A DNA stretch of 64,000 nucleotides, taken from assembly GCF_001854475.1 (NCBI RefSeq), contig NZ_MNAN01000018.1:172864-236863 (forward strand), given 5' to 3'. This stretch comes from Pseudoalteromonas byunsanensis (GTDB taxonomy: Bacteria > Pseudomonadota > Gammaproteobacteria > Enterobacterales > Alteromonadaceae). Position 1 is the stretch's first letter; every line of letters begins with the position of its first letter. The position numbers and the translations under genes are program-made. This document shows, piece by piece, positions 9,327 to 16,727 of the stretch. Below the pieces are notes generated by a model that had not been told where the DNA came from, made no database searches, and saw nothing but the letters and a program-made list of their open reading frames with translations.

Positions 9327-10088
9327 ATGGATATTAACAATAAAACCGTAGTGATAACGGGTGGGGCGCAAGGTTTAGGCTTTGCAATGGCGAGCGAACT
9401 TGCAAAATCTGGCGCAAGGCTAGCCCTGATTGATATGCAAGAAGAAGTATTAGCCAACGCTAAGGCTCAGCTCAGTGCATTGGGCGCAGTGGTAAGCACT
9501 TATGTAGCTAATGTCAGTGTTGAAAGCGATGTAGAGTCTGTATTCAATGCTATACAAGCGGAATGTGGCAACATTGCTGTACTTATCAATAACGCTGGTA
9601 TTTTACGTGATGGGTTATTGCTCAAAGCAAAAGAAGGCAAGATAGTAGATAAGATGGCTTTATCACAGTTTCAATCCGTGATTGATGTTAACCTGACTGG
9701 CGTATTCCTGTGTGGTCGTGAAGCGGCTGCAAAAATGGTGGAAGCAGGTGAGGGAGGTGTGATCATCAATATGTCCAGTGTTGCACGTGCAGGTAACATG
9801 GGACAAACCAATTACTCAGCTGCAAAAGCGGGTGTTGTCGCAATGACTACCAGTTGGGCCAAAGAGCTGGGTCGTTTTGGTATTCGTGTTGGTGCAATTG
9901 CACCGGGTGTGATCCGTACCACAATGACTGATGCGATGAAGCCTGAGGCCAAAGAGCGCTTACTTAAAATGAAACCTGTAGGGCGCCTAGGCGAAGCACA
10001 AGAAATCGCTCACACAGCAAAGTACATCATTGAAAATGACTTCTTCACGGGACGCGTGGTTGAAATCGACGGTGGGATTCGCTTGTAA
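9327..10088 (+). CDS. SDR-family 3-hydroxy-2-methylbutyryl-CoA dehydrogenase (probable)
   Basis: This short-chain dehydrogenase (253 residues) has the NAD-binding GGAQGLGFAMA motif, the NNAG motif and the catalytic Ser, Tyr163 and Lys167 (NYSAAKAG). As the last gene of the valine/isoleucine operon it most likely oxidises 2-methyl-3-hydroxybutyryl-CoA, supplying the thiolase at the head of the operon. That role is an inference from position; by sequence alone it could be read as a FabG-like ketoreductase. It begins five bases after mmsB and is followed by a clear terminator. Confidence 0.85.
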   Translation: MDINNKTVVITGGAQGLGFAMASELAKSGARLALIDMQEEVLANAKAQLSALGAVVSTYVANVSVESDVESVFNAIQAECGNIAVLINNAGILRDGLLLKAKEGKIVDKMALSQFQSVIDVNLTGVFLCGREAAAKMVEAGEGGVIINMSSVARAGNMGQTNYSAAKAGVVAMTTSWAKELGRFGIRVGAIAPGVIRTTMTDAMKPEAKERLLKMKPVGRLGEAQEIAHTAKYIIENDFFTGRVVEIDGGIRL

Positions 10089-10117
10089 GCGAATAAATTA
10101 TATAGTGTGATGATCTG

Positions 10118-10153
10118 AAGGCATGCTTAGACTAGAGCATGCCTTTTTGTTTT
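10118..10153 (+). terminator. Rho-independent terminator of the valine/isoleucine operon
   Basis: AAGGCATGC (10118-10126) pairs perfectly with GCATGCCTT (10137-10145) around a ten-base loop and runs into TTTTTGTTTT. It lies 30 bases after the SDR stop codon. Confidence 0.85.
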
Positions 10154-10203
10154 CTAGCGCAAAATATCTGACAAGCGGTGGTATTTTAGCAAATGACACA
10201 ATC

Positions 10204-10758
10204 ATGGATAAAGTGAATGTAGTAGCCATCAGTGGTGCATCAGGAAGTGGAAAAACGTCTGTAGTGAAACAGCTAAAAAGTCATTTTAGTTGTCCAGGCA
10301 TACATTTCGATGACTATGTTAATGAATCTAGCTACCCGGAGGACATGAAAGAGTGGCTCCGAAACGGCGCGGACGTATCTGACATTAAAACACCCAATAT
10401 GCTTTATACGTTGCAAACGCTGGGCGTACAAAAGCACTTGTATATTTTTGTAGAAGAGCCTTTTGGCAAGCAGCGTGCTTGTATGGCTCCTTGGATAGAT
10501 TATGTGGTGTTACTTGATATACCTTTGGATATATGTCTTTCAAGAATAATGAAAAGGCATATACGGGGTAATTTTAACAACACAAATAATATGTTAAACG
10601 AGTATCTAGACAAGTATGAAGATCACATGAGAGAGATTTACATAAAAACAGTTAATCAAGTTCGCAGTAATTGCGATCTTATCGTCAGTAACAGTAATTC
10701 AGTTGCAGACATTGTTGATACGATTGATGAGTGGTTAAGGAGTGCCGTTGACCTGTGA
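10204..10758 (+). CDS. P-loop nucleoside kinase-like protein
   Basis: This protein of 184 residues has a Walker A motif close to the N-terminus (ISGASGSGKTSVV) followed by FDDYVNESSYP, as in uridine kinases and AAA_18-type kinases. Near the middle, VVLLDIPLDICLSRIMKRH resembles the lid region that binds the phosphate donor. An in-frame ATG at 10123 is rejected because it lies inside the operon terminator just upstream. ATG 10204 places the P-loop at the usual distance from the N-terminus but has no clear ribosome-binding site. Substrate is unknown, and the neighbours give no hint. Confidence 0.65.
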   Translation: MDKVNVVAISGASGSGKTSVVKQLKSHFSCPGIHFDDYVNESSYPEDMKEWLRNGADVSDIKTPNMLYTLQTLGVQKHLYIFVEEPFGKQRACMAPWIDYVVLLDIPLDICLSRIMKRHIRGNFNNTNNMLNEYLDKYEDHMREIYIKTVNQVRSNCDLIVSNSNSVADIVDTIDEWLRSAVDL

Positions 10759-11066
10759 GAGGTTGATAACTTTCAGTTAGGGTGCTCTGCTGCTAGATAC
10801 ATAACGCAGTGCTGGTTGGGTATAGTTAAATGTTAAAGGAGTTAAGAATGGAATTGCTACCATAATAATAGGAGTGTATAAAACTACGTTTCAACATGGG
10901 ACTGTATTGAGAGTTACAACTGATGCGTGTGTTTCTTTTTGAATAGCAACATTGTCTGTGCAAATGACTTTTTTGTACTGTTAAAATAGCGCAACTTATT
11001 GGTATCGTCATGCAACGCGCGGTATCATTTATAAATGTTTATCAATAATATTAAGAAGTAACAAAT
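10759..11066. other. Intergenic region without a recognised gene
   Basis: These 308 bases between the kinase-like gene and yjdM hold only very short open frames in either direction. I see no terminator-like stem or RNA gene. The promoter of yjdM is presumably in the AT-rich last 60 bases. Confidence 0.5.
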
Positions 11067-11402
11067 ATGTCTTTACCCCCTTGCCTAAAATGTCAATCTG
11101 CGTATGTTTATCAAGATCAAAGTAATTTAGTGTGTCCAGAGTGTGCTTATGAATGGAACCCAGCAGAAATTGAAGAAGATAGCATTATCAATGTTAAAGA
11201 TGCTAATGGCACTTTGCTTTGTGACGGGGATAAAGTCACGGTGATTAAAGATCTAAAAATAAAAGGGAGCTCTCAAGTTATTAAAATAGGCACTAAAGCC
11301 TTAGTTAGACGTGTACTAGATAAGAAAGACCATGAACTCGATTGCAAAGTTGATGGCGTTGGCGAAATGATGGTGACAGCTAAATTTGTTAAAAAGGCAT
11401 AG
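11067..11402 (+). CDS. yjdM: PhnA/YjdM zinc-ribbon protein
   Basis: This 111-residue protein has an N-terminal zinc ribbon with two CxxC pairs (PPCLKCQS and LVCPECAYEW). It is followed by the PhnA C-terminal domain, recognisable by IINVKDANGTLLCDGDKV and VIKDLKIKGSSQVIKIGTKA. The family was first linked to phosphonate use in E. coli, but it is not a phosphonoacetate hydrolase and its biochemical role is uncertain. Length is standard. It stands alone here with no phosphonate genes nearby, so nothing supports a phosphonate role. Confidence 0.9.
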   Translation: MSLPPCLKCQSAYVYQDQSNLVCPECAYEWNPAEIEEDSIINVKDANGTLLCDGDKVTVIKDLKIKGSSQVIKIGTKALVRRVLDKKDHELDCKVDGVGEMMVTAKFVKKA

Positions 11403-11479
11403 TGTTATTATCTAATCGTTCACGTTACGATTTAGCATCGCGAGAATAATCAGAAACATTAAAATGAAAAAGGATTAGA

Positions 11480-11776
11480 TTGATGTTTGCAGTAATCTTT
11501 AAGGCAAAAACAGGGCAACAAGACGAACACTATTCTAAAACAGTGGAAGTAATGCGTACACTGGCGTTTGAGAAGTATAACTGTCAGGATTTTATAGCAG
11601 TTACAGAAGGTGAGCAAGAAATTGCGATTTCATATTGGTTGTCGCAAGAAGATATAAAAAACTGGCATGCAGATAGCCAACATAGTGTAGCGCAACAGCT
11701 CGGTAGGGACACGTGGTATGACTCATATGTAGTTGAAGTTGTTGAGATACTCAGAAAATACAGTTTTGGACAATAA
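11480..11776 (+). CDS. ABM-fold monooxygenase-like protein
   Basis: This 98-residue protein has the ferredoxin-like alpha/beta layout of the antibiotic biosynthesis monooxygenase (ABM) family. MFAVIFKAKTGQQDEHYSKT, then a central QEIAISYWLSQEDIKNWHAD and a final WYDSYVVEVVEI are typical of small ABM proteins that act as dimers on quinone- or haem-like ligands. AAAAAGGA lies before the ATG. Substrate is unknown. The family is a moderate-confidence recognition. Confidence 0.7.
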   Translation: MMFAVIFKAKTGQQDEHYSKTVEVMRTLAFEKYNCQDFIAVTEGEQEIAISYWLSQEDIKNWHADSQHSVAQQLGRDTWYDSYVVEVVEILRKYSFGQ

Positions 11777-12027
11777 TTTTATATCATTAACACCCCAAAT
11801 TACATCAACTCACAATCTGGATATTGGCTAATTATGTGAATTGCTGTTACCTACCTTATTGCAATAAAGCCATTCTCGTTGCGGGCATAAACTATGCCTG
11901 CCGTTTATACGTCTTGGTTATACGCTTGTAACGAATCAACCTAGCTGTTTTTCATCCTTTATTTGTATATTTGTGTTTTTTTAAATAATACTAAAGTTGA
12001 TGTACGTAAAAAGTTAAGTCGTAAATT

Positions 12028-13374
12028 ATGAAAGCCTCAACATTGTCGATAATGCTGGTGAGTTTGAGCTTGCCACTTGCTGCGACGGCTAATATCCAAT
12101 ATAGAAGCGCGGAAATTGTTGTCGCAGGTCCTGTGACGGATTCCAGCGTGAATGTACTTGCTTACTATCCCAAATCTAAACTCAGTATCGTTTCGGTTAC
12201 CAGAGGTAAAGAGTTGGAAAAAGCGAAGGAAATGCGCTTGAAGGGGCGGCTCGCACATGTAAATGTTTTAGTTAATAAATTTGCGATATCTAACGACCCA
12301 TATTTAAGTTATCAGTGGAATTGGCAGAATATTGAGGCCTTTTCCGGATGGGATGTGAATATCGGTGGAACGAGTACCGTAGCGGTGCTGGATACAGGGT
12401 TAGCTGGTGGTGGTTCTGATGGGATAGGGTGTGTTGTCGCACCTTACAATGTTTACGACCCCACGATTTATCCAGAAGACGGTGACGGACATGGTACGCA
12501 TGTATCAGGCACGATTGCTCAAAGTACCAATAATGGAATTGGCGTTGCGGGCTTGGCATATGGCGCATGTATTATGCCTGTAAAAGTACTCGATGACAGT
12601 GGCAGTGGAAATATGGCTGCAATAGTAGAAGGTATATATCATGCGGTAGACAGTGGTGCCGATGTAATAAATCTGAGTCTGGGTGTCAGTGCCAGATACC
12701 GTATTACTTCAGACCCTATACTGGACCCTGCGCTTGACTATGCAGCTTCAAAAGGGGTTGTCGTGGTCGCTGCATCAGGTAATGATGGAAGTCGCAGAAA
12801 TATCAGTTATCCAGCGAGCCACAGTAGCGTGATTGCGGTTGGTGCAACGGACGCAAACGATCAGGTAACGCGCTACTCGAACAGGGGAGATATGTTGGAT
12901 CTAGTCGCTCCTGGTGGCGATACAAGTGTTGATAGTAACGGTGATGGCTACGCCGATGGCATTTTGCAAGAAACCAAAATTGGTGGTAGCTGGGGGTACT
13001 ATTTCTTCCAAGGTACATCAATGGCGACTCCTCATGTTGCAGCATTATCAGCAATGCTCATAAGCAATGGTACCGCCAGCACTCCCATGGATGTAAAAAC
13101 TGCTATGCAGCAAAGTGCAAAAGATCTGTACGATGCAGGGTGGGATAAAGCGTCAGGCTCAGGCCTTATTAATGTGTCAGCTGCCCTAAATTGGCAACCA
13201 GGTGTCGTGAACCCGCCTTCTATGTGCACCGATGTTGATGGTGACGGAGTATGCGTTGAAGCGGGAGATTGTGATGACAATGATGCATCTGTATATCCGA
13301 ACGCAAACGATACACGCGGTAAAAAGGGTCGAGATGGTATCGATAATGACTGCAATGGCATTGTTGATGGTTAA
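12028..13374 (+). CDS. Secreted subtilisin-like serine protease with MopE-type metal-binding tail
   Basis: This extracellular S8 protease of 448 residues has a signal peptide (about residues 1-22, MKASTLSIMLVSLSLPLAAT). A short pro-region is followed by the catalytic domain with Asp122 (VLDTGL), His155 (GHGTHVSG) and Ser331 (GTSMATPH), plus AASGNDG carrying the oxyanion Asn. The C-terminal ~45 residues are rich in Asp and Asn (DVDGDGVC, GDCDDNDASVYP, GIDNDCNGIVDG). They match the putative metal-binding motif found in MopE and many secreted marine proteins, probably binding calcium. The usual long inhibitor pro-peptide is shortened. It stands alone; no secretion genes adjoin it. It probably degrades external protein. 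Confidence 0.9.
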   Translation: MKASTLSIMLVSLSLPLAATANIQYRSAEIVVAGPVTDSSVNVLAYYPKSKLSIVSVTRGKELEKAKEMRLKGRLAHVNVLVNKFAISNDPYLSYQWNWQNIEAFSGWDVNIGGTSTVAVLDTGLAGGGSDGIGCVVAPYNVYDPTIYPEDGDGHGTHVSGTIAQSTNNGIGVAGLAYGACIMPVKVLDDSGSGNMAAIVEGIYHAVDSGADVINLSLGVSARYRITSDPILDPALDYAASKGVVVVAASGNDGSRRNISYPASHSSVIAVGATDANDQVTRYSNRGDMLDLVAPGGDTSVDSNGDGYADGILQETKIGGSWGYYFFQGTSMATPHVAALSAMLISNGTASTPMDVKTAMQQSAKDLYDAGWDKASGSGLINVSAALNWQPGVVNPPSMCTDVDGDGVCVEAGDCDDNDASVYPNANDTRGKKGRDGIDNDCNGIVDG

Positions 13375-13559
13375 TCATCTGTTTAGATAACTTATTATAC
13401 AATGTTTGACATGTGGGTTGGGGTTTAGCGAACGGTGTTAGATCCTTGGTTAGTTTTGTGCTCGCAACCGTTTGTCGCACTTTTTATTCTGTTGTTCGCA
13501 ACATTCCATAAAGTGGTTATGTGGTGATCTCCATTTTTGATATGCTCTGTATTTCAAGG

Positions 13560-13575
13560 CCAGAGGTTCCTCTGG
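13560..13575. repeat. Perfect inverted repeat upstream of mntP
   Basis: CCAGAGGTTCCTCTGG is a complete palindrome around TT in the 5' leader of mntP. There is no T-run. It could be an operator or a small leader stem; nothing in the sequence decides which. Confidence 0.45.
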
Positions 13576-13601
13576 GTTGTGGTTAACTAGTGAGATGATA
13601 C

Positions 13602-14141
13602 ATGTTTGAAGTGATGGTTTTAGCAATCGCATTGAGTATGGATGCGTTTGCCGTATCGATTGGGTTAGGAGCTAAAGAAACAAAACATACATCCATGTTA
13701 GCATTTAAATCAGCATCATATTTCGGGATTTTTCAGGCTGTGATGCCGCTTGCTGGATACCTAGGAGGAAAAGGAGTGCTTGGTTGGGTGCAAAGTTATG
13801 CACATTGGATTGCTTTTGTGCTGTTATTACTCATTGGCGCAAAAATGTTATATGAAGCTATCTCAGAAGGAATAGAAGAGGATATTACTCAGATAACGCA
13901 TAGGGTAATGCTGATGTTAGCTATTGCGACCAGCATAGATGCAATGGCAGCAGGTTTTACTCTAACTTTGTTGCAAGTTGAACCATTTATTGCCTGTGCG
14001 CTGATAGGTATCACAACATTCATATTTAGTTGGATAGGCGTAGTTGTGGGGAAACACAGCGGTACGTGGCTGGAAAGTAAAGCGGAGTGTTTCGGTGGAG
14101 TCATTCTAATTTTGATGGCGTTTAAAATATTACTACTTTAA
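13602..14141 (+). CDS. mntP: Manganese efflux pump MntP
   Basis: This inner-membrane protein of 179 residues has six predicted transmembrane helices and exports Mn(II). The two internally repeated acidic motifs of the family are visible: [16 protein letters not shown] in helix 1 and [13 protein letters not shown] in helix 4, with the metal-binding Asp residues. A perfect inverted repeat, CCAGAGG/CCTCTGG, lies at 13560-13575, 26 bases before the start. I could not find the yybP-ykoY manganese riboswitch that precedes mntP in some enterobacteria, so regulation here may differ. Confidence 0.95.
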   Translation: MFEVMVLAIALSMDAFAVSIGLGAKETKHTSMLAFKSASYFGIFQAVMPLAGYLGGKGVLGWVQSYAHWIAFVLLLLIGAKMLYEAISEGIEEDITQITHRVMLMLAIATSIDAMAAGFTLTLLQVEPFIACALIGITTFIFSWIGVVVGKHSGTWLESKAECFGGVILILMAFKILLL

Positions 14142-14261
14142 CGAAGTGAAAGTTATTATTTTATAAATAGCTACGTCAAAACCAGGACATAATGGGGTCT
14201 TCGCAAGCTCATCTGCTAGTATTAACAATAGATACTTAATATAGAAAAAAGGCTTAATAAA

Positions 14262-14438
14262 ATGAAAGCGTTTCTTGGTTTGTTATGTGTACTTTTTCTA
14301 CTGAGTGGTTGTAAGCTCACTCGTGTAGAAGGAGAAGTACAAGACGTTGAAGTTAAAGTTGGTAGTAAAGAAAGTAGTGAGTCAACGAATAAGCACTGTC
14401 CTCCAGGGTTAGCTAAGCAGGGTCGGTGTAAAAATTAA
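14262..14438 (+). CDS. Small lipoprotein with CPPGxAKQGxC tail
   Basis: A 58-residue open frame starts at ATG 14262. It encodes a signal sequence ending in the lipobox LLSGC (Cys17) and so a mature lipoprotein of about 42 residues. The mature part is short and charged, and ends in CPPGLAKQGRCKN, a two-Cys motif I recall from other small envelope proteins of uncertain role. Ribosome-binding site support is weak (AAAAAAGG about 10 bases upstream). The frame, lipobox and positively charged N-terminus make it credible. Function is unknown. Confidence 0.65.
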   Translation: MKAFLGLLCVLFLLSGCKLTRVEGEVQDVEVKVGSKESSESTNKHCPPGLAKQGRCKN

Positions 14439-14650
14439 CTTTCCTTCAGCCTTCAGTATGAATCATTTTATCAATTAGTCTGCAAGGGTATGAAAGCCCT
14501 TGCTGATAAATGTCTGAAACGTCAAAACGCAACAGTAATACCATCAATCTTGCCAAGTATGGGGAAATTACCTACACAGTGGTCTACCATTATGTTTCCT
14601 AAGTAGTTTTACTCACTCAAGTTTGTTTTTATATAATTGGAGACAAAGAT

Positions 14651-15043
14651 ATGGTTTCTTTTATCAAAACAATGACAATACTGTTATTGATCTATTCTTG
14701 CCAAATTATCGCGCAGCAAAGTATAGCTCACAATGAACTCTTGATTAATCAGATGTCTGATCAAGCTCACATTATTGTCGATGTTAGAAGCGCTGAAGAG
14801 TTCGCACAGGGGCATATTAAAGGAGCAATCAATATCCCATTTAACCAGATTGAACAACATGAAAACCTACTTGAGCAATATAAGTCATCGCAGTTAGTCG
14901 TTTATTGTCGCTCGGGGCGAAGGGCTGGTATTTTTATCGAATCATTAGCACCTAAAGGGTTTAACCTTTTACACTTAGAAGGTGATATGAATGCATGGCT
15001 CAAAGCAAACTTACCTGTGATCACTGGCCCCTCAGTTGACTAA
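14651..15043 (+). CDS. Exported single-domain rhodanese
   Basis: This 130-residue protein has an N-terminal signal sequence (about residues 1-22) and one rhodanese domain. IIVDVRSAEEFAQGHIKGAINIP is the CH2A motif. The active-site loop is CRSGRRAG with nucleophile Cys86, and a PspE-like end (LEGDMNAWLKANLPV) follows. It is therefore a periplasmic sulfurtransferase or redox-linked protein like PspE. GGAGAC precedes the ATG. Its physiological sulfur donor and acceptor cannot be told. Confidence 0.88.
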   Translation: MVSFIKTMTILLLIYSCQIIAQQSIAHNELLINQMSDQAHIIVDVRSAEEFAQGHIKGAINIPFNQIEQHENLLEQYKSSQLVVYCRSGRRAGIFIESLAPKGFNLLHLEGDMNAWLKANLPVITGPSVD

Positions 15044-15260
15044 TTTGTTTATTAAAAGCAAGGCTTTGATAAAGCACATTTTGAGCTTTTTAATATACTT
15101 TTTAACATGATCTGCCTTTTTTCATGTAAATAAATCACACTTAAACGAAGATATCGTTTTACGACATTGTCATTATATGCTTTGATATTAACTGTTGTTC
15201 TGAATTTGCATACATAACAACTATAAATACAAGTTAATAAAGCATAAAAAGGAAAGGAAG

Positions 15261-15515
15261 ATGAAAATATCAATAATAATGGCGGTGCTTAGTGTATTAA
15301 CCTTGGCTGGCTGTAAGTCAAATGATGGGAATGACGGCACGACAGCTCAGACTAAGAAAAAGGCTTACCATTGTGAGCAGGCTACTAAGCTAGGTTCAAT
15401 GATCCCAAGAACTCGTTGTATCTCACAAGCAGACAAAGAGCTTGAAGAGCAAAAGAGTAAAGAAGCATTCAGAAATTCAAGAGCTAAAGCCCCAAGAATA
15501 AAAAGTGGTGGCTAA
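15261..15515 (+). CDS. Small lipoprotein of unknown function
   Basis: This 84-residue protein has a lipoprotein signal peptide with lipobox TLAGC (Cys18). A hydrophilic, Lys-rich mature part follows, with two more Cys residues (YHCEQ and RTRCIS). GGAAAGGA lies directly before the ATG. The C-terminal third looks disordered. I do not recognise a family. It is followed by a stem-loop shared with the convergent lipoprotein gene. Confidence 0.75.
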   Translation: MKISIIMAVLSVLTLAGCKSNDGNDGTTAQTKKKAYHCEQATKLGSMIPRTRCISQADKELEEQKSKEAFRNSRAKAPRIKSGG

Positions 15516-15540
15516 TCGAGGTTTATCACTTTTAGCTATG

Positions 15541-15565
15541 AAGCGGCGATTGTATATGGCCGCTT
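15541..15565. terminator. Stem-loop between convergent lipoprotein genes
   Basis: AAGCGGC (15541-15547) pairs with GCCGCTT (15559-15565). A second, imperfect stem follows at about 15591-15612 (GGGAAAAGC with GCTTTCCC). T-runs are short, so termination in either direction is plausible but weakly supported. Confidence 0.45.
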
Positions 15566-15621
15566 TATAGCTAGAGAAAGCTTGAAGAAGGGAAAAGCTA
15601 AAGGCTTTCCCGCTAGTGCAA

Positions 15622-15870
15622 TTATTCAATCCCTTTTTTAGTATAAAGCGTGACTTTGTCAGAAACTAAGGTAATTTTAATGTGCTTGTCTTCACTTCCC
15701 CAAGTACAATTTGTATGAAGGGTTTTTTCTTCGCACTCATCAGCAGAGCCTAAAATCGTCTCAACCTCAGCTTTATCCATACCAACTTTTACTTTGTTAT
15801 AGTTTTCCATATTTACTTTAGAGCAACCAACTAAGGTTAAAATAGAGGCGCTGATCAATAATTTTTTCAT
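15622..15870 (-). CDS. Small lipoprotein of the SmpA/DUF3862-like type
   Basis: This 82-residue lipoprotein (lipobox TLVGC, Cys16) has a mature domain beginning NYNKVKVGMDKAEVETILGSADECEE. That is the helix-turn-helix-like start of the small BLIP-fold domains found in SmpA/OmlA and DUF3862 proteins, followed by short beta strands (CTWGSEDKHIKITLVSDKVTLYTKKG). Its role is unknown. It lies downstream of csiV with 14 bases between them and could be co-transcribed with mfd-csiV. Confidence 0.78.
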   Translation of the reverse strand: MKKLLISASILTLVGCSKVNMENYNKVKVGMDKAEVETILGSADECEEKTLHTNCTWGSEDKHIKITLVSDKVTLYTKKGIE

Positions 15871-15884
15871 AAACTTACCCGTTC

Positions 15885-16727
15885 TTAGTGTTTGTATTTT
15901 CTTATCTGAAAGATTACCCCTAATTTGGGATGATCTAAGTAATGTATATCTCCGCTGTATACGCGTGTAAACTGGGACATTCGAGCTTTTTGTATATCGC
16001 CATTATCCATATAGTAGCGAATATCAAAATTACTGGTTACATATAAATAATGCTTTACGTGTATCTTTATTAGTCCTTCCAGTTGCCAATGATCTTCATC
16101 AGCTTCGGTTTTAACATTAAAGCTTTTATCTAATAGCCCAAGGTAGCCATTTTGTTCGATAGTATCGAGAAACATTTGGCTGATTGGAGACTCAAATCTT
16201 TTTCCCGCGAATATTTTTATAAATGGTGCTCTGCGTTGACTCTGCTCAGGAAAGCGCCACCCTGTATGAAGGATTGGCTGCAAACCACGGCGTTGTAATT
16301 GTTTTAGTACATTCTCAAACTTTAACTGTTCTTCGGACAAAAGATATATATTGTCCATATGCTCTTGTGGATCAGCGTGGGGATAGATTGGTAAAGTGTC
16401 ATATAAAGCAATGTAATCATTATTAGCATCACAACCCCAAGAGTGGTCAGTGTTACTCATTTTTTCAATAAATGGGCGAGGATCAAAGTCGGAGTCGCCT
16501 TCTAAGCATCGCTGTTGACCTTGGGCGTTGAAGCCACCAGTCAATAAGTCCAATTGTTTCTTACCTTCGATTGGTGGATGAACTAGGCTAAAATCTTCTC
16601 TTAGCGAGTCAGTTGGCTGTTGCTCAAAAGCTATCATCTCAACTTCAAACCAGCGTTCAGCTTGAGCGTCAATAGAGAATGCTGATAAGCATAATGCTAG
16701 CGTAACATTTGTTATTAAGTGCTTCAT
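15885..16727 (-). CDS. csiV: CsiV-family peptidoglycan-binding protein
   Basis: This 280-residue exported protein has a signal peptide (residues 1-23, ending DAQA) and begins ERWFEVEMIAFEQQP. The pattern near the middle is LQRRGLQPILHTGWRFPEQSQ, which is the CsiV family core. The end is HLDHPKLGVIFQIRKY-like. In Vibrio cholerae CsiV is needed for growth with D-amino acids and activates a lipoprotein-dependent PBP1A pathway; the same role is inferred. Its ATG overlaps the mfd stop codon by four bases (ATGA), the gene pair seen in other Alteromonadales. Confidence 0.85.
   Translation of the reverse strand: MKHLITNVTLALCLSAFSIDAQAERWFEVEMIAFEQQPTDSLREDFSLVHPPIEGKKQLDLLTGGFNAQGQQRCLEGDSDFDPRPFIEKMSNTDHSWGCDANNDYIALYDTLPIYPHADPQEHMDNIYLLSEEQLKFENVLKQLQRRGLQPILHTGWRFPEQSQRRAPFIKIFAGKRFESPISQMFLDTIEQNGYLGLLDKSFNVKTEADEDHWQLEGLIKIHVKHYLYVTSNFDIRYYMDNGDIQKARMSQFTRVYSGDIHYLDHPKLGVIFQIRKYKH

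Noticed and set aside
10123..10203. Longer start of the kinase-like gene at ATG 10123
   Set aside because: The ATG is part of the terminator stem of the preceding operon.
13380..13601. yybP-ykoY manganese riboswitch upstream of mntP
   Set aside because: The conserved riboswitch core could not be recognised; only a short inverted repeat was seen.
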